From Bdellovibrionaceae bacterium UBA2316 (GTDB taxonomy: Bacteria > Bdellovibrionota > Bdellovibrionia > Bdellovibrionales > Bdellovibrionaceae): DNA of 64,000 nucleotides. The stretch is from positions 1-64,000 of the forward strand of contig DDVI01000089.1 of NCBI GenBank assembly GCA_002345205.1, written 5' to 3'. A model generated the notes under the pieces. That model saw nothing but the letters and a program-made list of their open reading frames with translations, was not told the DNA's origin and searched no databases. A program made the position numbers and the translations under genes. Shown here one piece after another: positions 35,519-44,446 of this stretch (the first letter of the stretch is position 1; every line of letters begins with the position of its first letter).

Positions 35519-36516
35519 TTATTAAACCCACCGAGCTTTGCAATTTCAAATGCACTTTCTGCAGTTCAACTCATTTGGTAGACGATAAACGCACCCAACT
35601 GAGCCATGAACTCATATTTTCCTTTTTAAAACGCTTTCCTAATACATCTACCATCATTGTAAATGGCGGCGACCCGTTGATGATGAAACCAGACTATTAC
35701 TGGGAAATAATTCGATATTTGGAAGAGCGAAATATGAATACGACTCTTTCCTTTACGACGAATCTTTGGGCATTTTATAAAAATCCAGAGCCTTGGGTAG
35801 AGCTTTTCAAACACCCGCTGGTGGGAATTAACACATCATTCAACTATGGCCAGACACGAAGAATTACCAAAGACCGCGTTTATACAGAGGAAGATTTTTG
35901 GAAGGTGTCTGATTTATTTTTGGAAAAAATCGGTTACCGCCCCTCTTTTATCTCGGTCATTACCGAAGAAAATTTTTCCACTGCGATCGATAATGTTTAT
36001 TTAGCAAAAAAAATGAACGTAGAATGTAAACTTAATTATGCTCTAGCCTCTGGTGACCAAGGCTCCTCATTTTTGATGGGTAAAATCTATGAGGTTTACT
36101 TGCAAATCATTCGGCTTGGACTGACCGAGTGGGAATACAACTCTAAGCAAATTATCAGAAAAAAAAATGCGATATCAACATCGTGCCCACTGAACCGTGC
36201 TTGTGATGAAACAATCCGATGTCTTCAGCCAGAAGGCGATTATTACAGCTGCGGCGCTTTTGGGGACGATAAACAGTATCCGATCAGTTTCCAAGAGGAA
36301 GTCATTCAAGGGAAAAAGTTTCTTCCATTAAAAGATCAAGCCCCCCTAGCTTATTTAAAAGAAGACTGCCTGACGTGCCCTCTTTTTGAAATTTGCAATG
36401 GCTGTAAGAAAAATATCTCTGATATAAAAAAGTCTAATCGTGTTCAAGAACACTGTTCGGCGATGCAAAAAAATATGATCGAACTCGATGGGCTCGTTAA
36501 TTATGGAATCCATTAG
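35509..36516 (+). CDS. Radical SAM/SPASM enzyme D
   Basis: A 335-aa radical SAM protein with ELCNFKCTFCSSTH, NGGDPLMMKP and a cysteine-rich end: TSCPLNRACDETIRC, YYSCGAFGDD, DCLTCPLFEICNGCKK. This end resembles a SPASM domain. TTG start, supported by GAGG 7 bp upstream. It overlaps both neighbours, so it is translated with C and E. Confidence 0.84.
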   Translation: MELIIKPTELCNFKCTFCSSTHLVDDKRTQLSHELIFSFLKRFPNTSTIIVNGGDPLMMKPDYYWEIIRYLEERNMNTTLSFTTNLWAFYKNPEPWVELFKHPLVGINTSFNYGQTRRITKDRVYTEEDFWKVSDLFLEKIGYRPSFISVITEENFSTAIDNVYLAKKMNVECKLNYALASGDQGSSFLMGKIYEVYLQIIRLGLTEWEYNSKQIIRKKNAISTSCPLNRACDETIRCLQPEGDYYSCGAFGDDKQYPISFQEEVIQGKKFLPLKDQAPLAYLKEDCLTCPLFEICNGCKKNISDIKKSNRVQEHCSAMQKNMIELDGLVNYGIH

Positions 36517-37438
36517 TCTATCGATAAATCCGTCTTACTATTGCAACTTTCGTTGTGATTTTTGCTATCTCAGTGAAGCGCAGTTATCGTCTTCGCAAAG
36601 AATTACTCCGGATGAGTTATACTCACGTTTATTAGAAATTTCGATGCATAGAAAAATCTCGCATATTGATTTATATGGCGGAGAAATTGGAATTTTGCCC
36701 AGCAGTTATCTGGACCAGATAAAAAAAATAATGCGTTATTTTTACCAAGGCCCAATTAGCGTCATTACCAATTTAAAAGTCATCAACCCTTTTTTTGCGT
36801 CCGCGGACGTTGATTTATCAGTAAGCTGGGACTACCTTGCGCGCGAAAGCCATGCCGAAGTATATGAAAACATGAAGAAATTAGGTCGGCCTTTCCATGT
36901 ATTGATGCTGGCCAGTCGCAAGCTGATCGATATAGACGATTCGTCTCTTAACGTATTGTGGGAAAAGCTAAACGGATTGCCTAATTTGCAGTCGTTAGAA
37001 ATTAAACCGTACTCTAAAAATCCTCATCATCCTCAAGAGGTTTCTTTTATTCAATTTGAAAACTGGGTTAAAAAATGGGTTTCGCAAGTCAATCAGTTTC
37101 CATTTGAATTTATCAATTTGAAAAAAATAGAAAAGAGCTTATCCGGAAACGTCTCTGCGTGGTCGGATGATCATGTTTATATCACTCCCAGCGGAAAGCT
37201 AGCCGTGCTTGAGTTTGATGCCAATCATAACGAATTCTTTATGCCATTAAATAGTATGGACGAATACTTTGCTTGGACGGATTTAGAAAAACGGAAAATT
37301 AACTCGAATCAGTATTGCTCTAAATGCGAGTACTTAGGCAGCTGCCTCAGTGAACACTTGCAGGAAGTAGTTACCTTATCTAATTCTTGCAATGGTTTTA
37401 AAAATCTACTGGATTGGTACAAAAATGAAAGAGCATAA
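36488..37438 (+). CDS. Radical SAM enzyme E
   Basis: A 316-aa radical SAM protein with YYCNFRCDFCYLSEAQ, DLYGGEIGILP and a short Cys set near the C-terminus (CSKCEYLGSCLSEHL, SCNGF). It ends the run of overlapping radical SAM genes. An alternative ATG at 36503 is in frame. It overlaps the small next gene. Confidence 0.82.
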   Translation: MGSLIMESISLSINPSYYCNFRCDFCYLSEAQLSSSQRITPDELYSRLLEISMHRKISHIDLYGGEIGILPSSYLDQIKKIMRYFYQGPISVITNLKVINPFFASADVDLSVSWDYLARESHAEVYENMKKLGRPFHVLMLASRKLIDIDDSSLNVLWEKLNGLPNLQSLEIKPYSKNPHHPQEVSFIQFENWVKKWVSQVNQFPFEFINLKKIEKSLSGNVSAWSDDHVYITPSGKLAVLEFDANHNEFFMPLNSMDEYFAWTDLEKRKINSNQYCSKCEYLGSCLSEHLQEVVTLSNSCNGFKNLLDWYKNERA

Positions 37439-37850
37439 AGTTAAACAATTAGTTTTTAACCGACTTGGCACGTTCGATGATAACTTGAATTCACTAACCT
37501 ATATTTTGGCAGAAGATCCAAAAGATATAATCCAGCATGCAGTTGATTACTTTCAGAAGCCTTGCTCTGAATTAATTTATCCTGCGAAATCTTACGCCGT
37601 CGCCATTATCTACGCACATTTGCTGGAAAAAAACTTCGATGACGAATTCTCCAGTTCACTGGATGATGTCGATCTTTTTTGCGGGAACGACAAGTTTTTT
37701 GTTCCCTATTCTTCGGACAAGAAGACTTATGATACAATTCTAGAGCGAATTGGATACTCAAATGCATTTGTTTTAAATACTGAATTACCGCAGATTTCAA
37801 AAACTGTACGGTACTTTCAAAGCGAGTTTCAACTCGAGGTCCTTACCTAG
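37425..37850 (+). CDS. Small unknown protein at the end of the radical SAM operon
   Basis: A 141-aa acidic soluble protein with no recognised family. ATG at 37425 overlaps the stop of enzyme E. Small, non-enzymatic-looking proteins in this position are often precursor-recognition or assembly factors, but nothing in the sequence proves that here. It converges with the solenoid gene on the other strand with a 4-bp overlap. Confidence 0.5.
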   Translation: MKEHKVKQLVFNRLGTFDDNLNSLTYILAEDPKDIIQHAVDYFQKPCSELIYPAKSYAVAIIYAHLLEKNFDDEFSSSLDDVDLFCGNDKFFVPYSSDKKTYDTILERIGYSNAFVLNTELPQISKTVRYFQSEFQLEVLT

Positions 37851-38551
37851 TTACGTTTAATTTTAAATTCACCATTATTTACTTTAGTAGAAAACGTAAA
37901 GCCGCTTGGAGTTCGGTAGTCACCTAGATAGGTTGCCTGATTATAGTTTCCCTCTAATGTAATTCCACGAGGGACAATAAACGTTACGTTACCTTTTCTT
38001 GAAACTAGATTGTTATCTCCGCGCCCTGACAAAGACGTGTAATCGATAACAACATCGCCATCGTCAATTTCGACTTGCATCGAAGGGGTCGCGCCTTTAA
38101 AATCAATTTTTGTTTTTTTACCAATAATATCTAATGAACGTCCGTTACCAAAGACTTCGATGCTACCTTCATCCGTTTCTAAAATCGAATCATGAAAATC
38201 CCCAGAAGCCTTTAATTTCCCGCGAGTAATTACTACTTCTGTATCAACGCCAGACGGTAGAGAAATATTAAACTCAAATGGACAATTTAAAGAGTTCTGC
38301 GTCTGTGTAAAATCAATGGTTAGCTCGCGACTGTTCATTTTCGAATTGTATACACAATTGCTAGCCGCTTTTGTTTTATCTACCCTTACTGTCGTTTTAC
38401 TTCCAGACAGAGTATTAAAAGTAATATCGGCCTGGGTTCCAGTAATTTTTATCTTTGATAAATCATTATACTCTTCATCCGCAAAACTCATAAAGGACAA
38501 AAATAACGTTAAAGAAAAAACAGCTGTATTTATATTTCGAGACAATTTCAT
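37847..38551 (-). CDS. Exported beta-solenoid-like (DUF4097-type) protein, second copy
   Basis: A signal peptide (INTAVFSLTLFLSFMSFA) precedes 210 residues of short beta strands with glycine turns (DEGSIEVFG, DDGDVVIDYTSL) and the end NGEFKIKRN, like the end GDFSIKRF of 25662-26402. Two Cys (ASNCVY, SLNCPF) occupy similar places. It is on the opposite strand and flanks the radical SAM operon at its end. Confidence 0.6.
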   Translation of the reverse strand: MKLSRNINTAVFSLTLFLSFMSFADEEYNDLSKIKITGTQADITFNTLSGSKTTVRVDKTKAASNCVYNSKMNSRELTIDFTQTQNSLNCPFEFNISLPSGVDTEVVITRGKLKASGDFHDSILETDEGSIEVFGNGRSLDIIGKKTKIDFKGATPSMQVEIDDGDVVIDYTSLSGRGDNNLVSRKGNVTFIVPRGITLEGNYNQATYLGDYRTPSGFTFSTKVNNGEFKIKRN

Positions 38552-38575
38552 AGTATAAACCTATCAGAGCCGAAG

Positions 38576-38989
38576 TTATTCGTAAATATCAATTCTAAAT
38601 TCTTTTTCGACGTTAAAATCGGTTAGCTTATGCGAAAATGGTGGCTTTTTTCGGGGGTGATACACAATAGCCTTCATTCTCACTCGCCAATGTTCTTCTT
38701 TAATCAAAGAACTATTTAGAATTTTTTGTAATAAATCAAAAGAGGAAATTTGGTACTCTTCCAGTAAATACAGTAAATTGTTATTTATAGACCTGAACTC
38801 AAACCAAAGTGGTAAATAGTAACAGTTTTCAAAATAGAAAAACAAGAACAGTTCCGTGTCTTTTTGGTGACGTCGAAAGTTTTCGCAAAAAATTTCCAAA
38901 TTTCCCTTATCATCGACGTCGATAATATTAGGAGTCGTGAATTCGTCCTTTTTATATCGAATAATTTCGTTAAGAAATAAGTCCGACAT
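38576..38989 (-). CDS. Unknown small protein
   Basis: A 137-aa soluble protein, not recognised. It has a Phe/Tyr-rich centre (ELFLFFYFENCYYLPLWF) and no signal peptide. It overlaps the upstream gene by 20 bp, so the two are co-translated and probably act together. Confidence 0.45.
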   Translation of the reverse strand: MSDLFLNEIIRYKKDEFTTPNIIDVDDKGNLEIFCENFRRHQKDTELFLFFYFENCYYLPLWFEFRSINNNLLYLLEEYQISSFDLLQKILNSSLIKEEHWRVRMKAIVYHPRKKPPFSHKLTDFNVEKEFRIDIYE

Positions 38990-39737
38990 TGCTGACTCCT
39001 ATTGGTTTAGCGTATTGAATCGGCAAATCATTTTTATATATAACCGATGCAAAAATATGACTTTGCGGATAAAAATTATTAAAGTTCTCATAGATAGACT
39101 CTTGATTCACATCAAGCCGCCCTAATCCACCAACATCAAAATTCAAATGCGCAACAACCTCGGCACGGAAGAATAGCTCACCTAAAGATTCGGGACTAAA
39201 AGTTTCTTTGATATAGGAACTGGCATAGTCCCAGGGTACATTTAACTGCTGATAAAATTTCGTATTTTGATTGTCGTAGGAAATTTTAACGGTTTCAGTA
39301 CCAAATCTAATTAAACTACCCATCATATAGTAAGTAGTGTTCTCTTGAAGAGATTCGACTCGGTTTTGTGAATCAATAACCGCTAACCTAAAAGCGTCAG
39401 GTCTTTCGTACCAACTTTTGGCTTTAATTTTTAAAAGAATCTTTAACTCATCTTCTGGCCGCTGTTCATTTCTACTATCTTTACCATATGCTGAAAAAAA
39501 GAGATCATCTTGGGCCGCAAACCATTCTTTTTTTTTCCATTTTTTTCCCTTTAAACTGAGATGCATGACTTCTATAAAATGAAGCCACTTCATATATTTC
39601 TGCTCGATCAATGCGTCGGCCCAAGACGAGGACATCCTATACAGTCCGGGAAATTTATCGGCACTGGAAATTATAATTTTGAATACATCTTTATCTGATA
39701 AATAAGTAAGGTGCGATATTGGTACAGTGTACATCAA
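38970..39737 (-). CDS. Unknown protein divergent from the B12 radical SAM gene
   Basis: A 255-aa protein of unknown family with Trp-rich stretches (KGKKWKKKEWFAAQ, WADALIEQKYMKWLHF). No signal peptide or membrane helix. It is divergent from the B12-binding radical SAM gene, with 127 bp between the starts, and precedes the 137-aa gene on its own strand. Confidence 0.45.
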   Translation of the reverse strand: MMYTVPISHLTYLSDKDVFKIIISSADKFPGLYRMSSSWADALIEQKYMKWLHFIEVMHLSLKGKKWKKKEWFAAQDDLFFSAYGKDSRNEQRPEDELKILLKIKAKSWYERPDAFRLAVIDSQNRVESLQENTTYYMMGSLIRFGTETVKISYDNQNTKFYQQLNVPWDYASSYIKETFSPESLGELFFRAEVVAHLNFDVGGLGRLDVNQESIYENFNNFYPQSHIFASVIYKNDLPIQYAKPIGVSNVGLIS

Positions 39738-39864
39738 ATAAAAGATACTTTAGGGTACATTAGCAAGCAAGCGGCCAGTCTAAAAATGGGATCAAAGTGT
39801 CAAAATATTAGTTTGAAATCAAAGGCGATTGTGTTTACCCTATATAGATGGTGAGGATTTAAAA

Positions 39865-41742
39865 ATGAAGCAATCAATTTACATAGTTAACCCCATCATG
39901 ACGTATCAAGATTTTCCTTTGCCCTATTTGTATTTGATTTTTAAATCTTATCACAAAGAATTTGGCAAACATCCCGATGCTTGGTCTTGGCCTCTGCCTG
40001 TAAATGGTGTCGAGGGACTTACCTTTGATGATATATTAGGAAATGTACTTGTTGAATCTCCCAAAGTGGTAGGATTTAGCAGCTATGTTTGGAATTACAA
40101 ATTAAATCTTGAACTGGGTAAGGCTATTAAAGAACTACTTCCTGATTGCATCTTGGTATACGGTGGGCCCGAAGTTCCTTATGACCAGCATCCAAATTGG
40201 CTAAAAGAAAATTATTTTGTCGACTTGATTGCCGATTCAAAAGGTACAGGCGAAGAGTTTATGATGACTCTTCTAGACCAGTTAGCAGAGGGCAGCTTTA
40301 ATCCAGCAGAAATCCCATATTGCATTACACCTTCTGCCGACCGCACGACGGCAACAAAATCTGTTCCTACAACAAAACGCACAGATTTAAAATGGCCCCG
40401 ATCCATGTTCTATGGAAATGAAACCGAAGTGCAGCTTCTTAAACATATCGCACAATCTAAAGACGCGCGCCTAACTACCCTTTGGGAAACCACGCGCGGG
40501 TGCCCTCATGCGTGTGCATATTGTGATTGGGGCGGCAGTACTGGCGTAAAAGTTTTGAAGAAAAGCGAAGAGACTGTGTATGAAGAACTCAAATACATGG
40601 AAAGCTTAAATATTGAATACATTGATGTTTGCGATGCTAATTTCGGAATCTTTAAAGAACGCGATGTTAATATTATTCAATACATTATTGATCGAGCGAA
40701 ACTGGGCTGGGATGTAGAAATTGGTTTAAATGGCAAAACCAAGAATGATATTACAACCGTTCAAAAAATTGATTTCATGACATTAGAATCGAAGATCGCA
40801 GTGAAGAGTGATTATCATTATTCGGTTAATTCTTCTGATTCCGTCGTATCCAAAGCGGTAAATCGCTGGTCTTATCCTACTCAGATGCACATAGATTTTG
40901 TTAAAAAGGTGAAAAGCCTGGGATACAAAACACGAATAGAATACATTTTAGGTCTTCCGGAAACTACCCTCGACATTTTCTATAATGAGTATAATGACAT
41001 TGCCTACGCCGATGCCTGGCTAAGCGAACGTTACGTATGGTCTTTATTAGCCAAATCTCCGGCGGCCAAACCTGCCTATCGTGAAAAATATAGAATTGAA
41101 ACGGTTCCGGTCAGATACACCCACTATAATACCTTACGACAACTGACTAAATCAGAATATTATCTATTAGATGATCCAAAGTATCAGGGTTATTTTGATT
41201 TAGTGATAGCGACCTCAACGTATACAAAGCAAGAATGGCTTCAGATGTACTTCATGGATAATTTTGTACGCGGCGTAGAATGCCTTTCCGTCACGACCTC
41301 ACTACGTGAACATTGCGAAACATTGGGCGTTAGCGCCGGTCAATTCTTTAGATACTGCTGGGCCACTTTAGAAAAAATGAGAGCCTCGGGCAATGAAGGT
41401 CTCGCAGAGATTTTCTCAAGCATTGAGGATGCTCTTCAAGGTAAAATTACATTTGCGTACTATCAATACCAAGGACAAATTCTGGGTCTCCAAACTATTT
41501 CGTCTTTCTTCCTGACAAAATATGCTGACGAATTTGTTTCCATATTTCGTGAATTTCTTCCGCAAGACGCAGAAGTCGATCACCAAATTGGCAAGATGAA
41601 GTCTCGCCTAGAAACTTTAAAAAATAATGCAGATCCCGTTCGAAGGATTGTGGATGAGCATTCAAGTTATGTTTATGGATCACTATCGAAAAAAATAAAT
41701 TCAACGTCTGCTCTGAAGGCTGTCGGCAACGGGATTGAATAG
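39865..41742 (+). CDS. B12-binding-domain radical SAM enzyme
   Basis: A 625-aa radical SAM protein in the cobalamin-binding group. The N-terminal half has a Rossmann-like region (GFSSYVWNY, ILVYGGPEVPYDQHP), the cluster motif is TRGCPHACAYCDWGG, and YIDVCDANFG follows. The usual DxHxxG cobalamin-histidine motif is not obvious, so base-off binding by that His may be absent. Such enzymes can methylate unactivated carbons or do other cobalamin-assisted reactions. ATG at 39865 has GAGG upstream; an in-frame TTG (39829) also exists. It is followed with a 1-bp overlap by the second family-A protein. Confidence 0.82.
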   Translation: MKQSIYIVNPIMTYQDFPLPYLYLIFKSYHKEFGKHPDAWSWPLPVNGVEGLTFDDILGNVLVESPKVVGFSSYVWNYKLNLELGKAIKELLPDCILVYGGPEVPYDQHPNWLKENYFVDLIADSKGTGEEFMMTLLDQLAEGSFNPAEIPYCITPSADRTTATKSVPTTKRTDLKWPRSMFYGNETEVQLLKHIAQSKDARLTTLWETTRGCPHACAYCDWGGSTGVKVLKKSEETVYEELKYMESLNIEYIDVCDANFGIFKERDVNIIQYIIDRAKLGWDVEIGLNGKTKNDITTVQKIDFMTLESKIAVKSDYHYSVNSSDSVVSKAVNRWSYPTQMHIDFVKKVKSLGYKTRIEYILGLPETTLDIFYNEYNDIAYADAWLSERYVWSLLAKSPAAKPAYREKYRIETVPVRYTHYNTLRQLTKSEYYLLDDPKYQGYFDLVIATSTYTKQEWLQMYFMDNFVRGVECLSVTTSLREHCETLGVSAGQFFRYCWATLEKMRASGNEGLAEIFSSIEDALQGKITFAYYQYQGQILGLQTISSFFLTKYADEFVSIFREFLPQDAEVDHQIGKMKSRLETLKNNADPVRRIVDEHSSYVYGSLSKKINSTSALKAVGNGIE

Positions 41743-42839
41743 TGTTTCACTTTTTTAACAAAATCTATTTAGAAAATATAATTTACTATAACTCGGTTTA
41801 CCCTTCTCGCGTTATTGGATCACGAACGATGCCTCACCCTTTGGCTCGATTTAATGAGGATATTTTCGGCCCTCTGCCTACTTTGGAAGAGTACTTAAAT
41901 ACAAATGCCGACGGTTCTATAGACAATCTGTGGAAAGATTTTTTTACCCAAAAAGATAGTAAAACGTTTCTAGTTTACGTCGATACACCCTTAGAACTAA
42001 AGCTTAAGATTATTTACTGGAAATCTATTTTTAAGAACCCCAATCCTGACATTTTATATTGGCTTCATAATTCATCTATTCTAGAGAGACGATTAAAATC
42101 CAGTGATTTTCTTGAGAATAACGAACTTAAACGAGATATGATTTCTGAAAATCTAAACTTCACCAGTCGATCGGATTTTCAAAAGGTATTTGAAGAAAAT
42201 AATCCTTCAGACTATCTATTAAGTATCGGGCGTGAAACTCTGTCTTTTGAGTACCATCTTGCCAACCATTTTTATAATCCGAATGGTCCAATGGAACAAA
42301 TTTTCCAAGAAAAATTCAAAAAAATTGCTTGGAAAGCATGGTACAATGACGTTTCTGTGATGCGCGAAGATCTATTTAATTCTATTTACGATATTAAAAA
42401 AGTATTTCCAGATTTAGAGTTAGATGAAACTGATCCCCAAACTTTTGAAACCGCCATTTTATCATCGCCTAAAACTAGCTGGTTATTCGACGCTGACTTC
42501 AGTAGAGAAAATGTAGAACAAACACCGGCCCGCTATTCTAAAGAAGTGTTTACCGAAGCCCAGAAAAAAGCTTTAGATATGATCGCAAAAGAGCCTGAGT
42601 TCTACGAGAATTTTCAAAAAATGTTGATGTCTCCGATTGATAATCCGGTACGCAGGACAGAATTACTATTCGACGGAAATTACAGTCAGTTTTTAGACGA
42701 TTGTGTTAAGCAAAGATTTGGTTCGATATTTGCGACGCATGCTCTCCCTGGTAAAGTCAGTACGAGCTTAATTTCCTATATTTTAGAAAAAGTACGAGCG
42801 AATAAAACTAGCGATCTAGCCAGTTTTGAATTCAGATAA
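41742..42839 (+). CDS. Unknown island protein, family A, second copy
   Basis: The 365-aa paralogue of 27691-28728 (see there for shared segments). The GTG start overlaps the stop of the B12 radical SAM gene (TAGTG), so the pair is translationally coupled. This fixes the family as a direct genetic partner of radical SAM enzymes. Function unknown. Confidence 0.55.
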   Translation: MFHFFNKIYLENIIYYNSVYPSRVIGSRTMPHPLARFNEDIFGPLPTLEEYLNTNADGSIDNLWKDFFTQKDSKTFLVYVDTPLELKLKIIYWKSIFKNPNPDILYWLHNSSILERRLKSSDFLENNELKRDMISENLNFTSRSDFQKVFEENNPSDYLLSIGRETLSFEYHLANHFYNPNGPMEQIFQEKFKKIAWKAWYNDVSVMREDLFNSIYDIKKVFPDLELDETDPQTFETAILSSPKTSWLFDADFSRENVEQTPARYSKEVFTEAQKKALDMIAKEPEFYENFQKMLMSPIDNPVRRTELLFDGNYSQFLDDCVKQRFGSIFATHALPGKVSTSLISYILEKVRANKTSDLASFEFR

Positions 42840-42840
42840 C

Positions 42841-43995
42841 TTATAAAGAAAAGAACCATTTTCCACTATCACTGAGAACAAAATTTTCATTCCATAAAGA
42901 TAGCGCATTTAAATATTTAGCTTCCGGCATTTGAATTTTTATCAAAGGTGTAACCTGCCAAGACACACACTTGATAGCTTGGTTTGCAATTACATGCTGC
43001 AATATCAGTCCACGATTTTGCTCTCCCGATTCGTCGACTGGATAACCAAAATCTACAAGATACACGTCTTTTCTTTTCCAATAATTGTCTCTGATCGTCG
43101 TGTAGTAATTCATTTCCGGAGTAGCACTTCTTTGCCCATCAAAGCCATATAACTGTTCCTCGAACTTCGAAAAATGAGCCCAACCCAAATGCAGTGGATG
43201 CGATGTAAACGCCATGAAATCTAAAGACTGAACTTCGTCCCGTCCCAGGGTGCTCCAGTAGTTGTAGTAATTTAAATGCTCAAAATTAAAAGCAGAAGAG
43301 AACTGAATTTTTGGATGGTCTTTGCGAGCTTGGTCCAATACAGACCAGAAGGCCTGGGTTTCTTTAGTCCGCGTTTTAGTTCCTAAAATATTATAAAAGA
43401 AAAGATTTAATTCAGAACCAAATATTACCTTTTCAAAGTTCGCTAAATTAATTTTGTTTTTAAAATCTTCATATATTTTTTCCTTAAAAACCGGATTAGA
43501 GAAAACCACTTTCGATTCAGGATGGTCTTCCTGCTGCTTGGGACTATACTTGGCCCCTACAACGTCTTTGAATTTATCAAACCGATATTTAAAATCATTT
43601 ATATCTAGATCATAAATTAAAGCTAATGGAATAGATTCATTTTCAATTAATGAAATATATTTCGTTAAATCGGCTCCACTCTGACTACCTGTCTTTATCA
43701 CGCAATTTTCACCTACAGGACCACAGCGAAATGAAACGCGGCTTCGCACGCGTAAAAAAATCCGGCTAAGAGACTTTGAGTTTTCAGATAGAATTGCCTT
43801 CAAATTTTCTAATGAAATCAGATCGGCTTCGCTTAACGTTATGGCTTTCTCGATTGGACCGTTTCTCTTTTCTACTTGCTCTTGAAAATCCGCAGAATCA
43901 GCGTTGACGTTTGGGGTCGTGTTTTTATAAAGCAGGACCGTACCTAGCGCGACGATAGCGACACCCAATAAAATAACTTTTTTAAATAAATTCAA
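42841..43995 (-). CDS. Membrane-anchored or exported protein, possible TIM-barrel hydrolase
   Basis: A 384-aa protein with an N-terminal signal-anchor (VILLGVAIVALGTVLLY). The remainder has a glycosidase-like feel: FGSELNLFFYNILG (possible acid Glu), DFMAFTSHPLHLGW, VYLVDFGYPVDESGEQNRG. I cannot place it in a family with confidence. It faces the end of the family-A gene and is 41 bp downstream of the Tat-like gene, possibly cotranscribed with it. Confidence 0.5.
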   Translation of the reverse strand: MNLFKKVILLGVAIVALGTVLLYKNTTPNVNADSADFQEQVEKRNGPIEKAITLSEADLISLENLKAILSENSKSLSRIFLRVRSRVSFRCGPVGENCVIKTGSQSGADLTKYISLIENESIPLALIYDLDINDFKYRFDKFKDVVGAKYSPKQQEDHPESKVVFSNPVFKEKIYEDFKNKINLANFEKVIFGSELNLFFYNILGTKTRTKETQAFWSVLDQARKDHPKIQFSSAFNFEHLNYYNYWSTLGRDEVQSLDFMAFTSHPLHLGWAHFSKFEEQLYGFDGQRSATPEMNYYTTIRDNYWKRKDVYLVDFGYPVDESGEQNRGLILQHVIANQAIKCVSWQVTPLIKIQMPEAKYLNALSLWNENFVLSDSGKWFFSL

Positions 43996-44036
43996 TTTTA
44001 TGTCTCTCGAAGATGTAGGTTAGATTTTTGAAAAAG

Positions 44037-44411
44037 TTAAACGCTGACTAAGGTCCAGCCTTCTTTTTTGCCCATAAATTTAAAACCAAAACTCGCATTT
44101 TGATCTACAAGGACAGGCTCATTTTTTCCCGCAAGAAGTAGGTTATTTGATTTAACAACGGGAGGATTCAAAGTCCAATCTTGCCCCTCATTAATGAAGA
44201 CGAACGTTTTCAAATACTCTACTTTTTCCGGCAGAACGAAAACCTGACCTGGCTCTAAGTGGACTACGGTCTCTTTAGAGGCGTTAGTTCGATGACTCTT
44301 TGAGGAGTCGGCTCCTTCCGCCAAAGTGTCTCGATTTAGGTCGGACCATTTTAGAAACGAAGGGAAAACAAAAGATCCAGAGAATACGCTAAAGAAAAAT
44401 CTTCTTTTCAT
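44037..44411 (-). CDS. Tat-like exported small protein
   Basis: A 124-aa protein beginning MKRRFFFSVFSGSFVFPSF, with twin arginines and a hydrophobic stretch, which looks like a Tat-type signal. The mature part is a predicted beta-rich domain (VVHLEPGQVFVLP, SNNLLLAGKNEPVLV, GKKEGWTLVSV) similar in style to the base-domain tails of phage fibre proteins. It is divergent from the prepilin operon, with only 35 bp between the starts. The frame stays open to 44447, but ATG 44411 fits the signal. Confidence 0.5.
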   Translation of the reverse strand: MKRRFFFSVFSGSFVFPSFLKWSDLNRDTLAEGADSSKSHRTNASKETVVHLEPGQVFVLPEKVEYLKTFVFINEGQDWTLNPPVVKSNNLLLAGKNEPVLVDQNASFGFKFMGKKEGWTLVSV

Positions 44412-44446
44412 ACCTTTAGTATAAATGTAGAATATCCAAAAGGACA

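Noticed and set aside
25056..42839. Multinuclear iron oxidase (DUF692) or methanobactin/bufferin pathway
   Set aside because: No DUF692-like protein or short signal-bearing Cys peptide seen; the enzymes are radical SAM types.
24400..42900. Mobile element or integrase around the island
   Set aside because: No transposase, integrase, tRNA or flanking direct repeat seen; island status rests on the truncated sensor and odd gene content.
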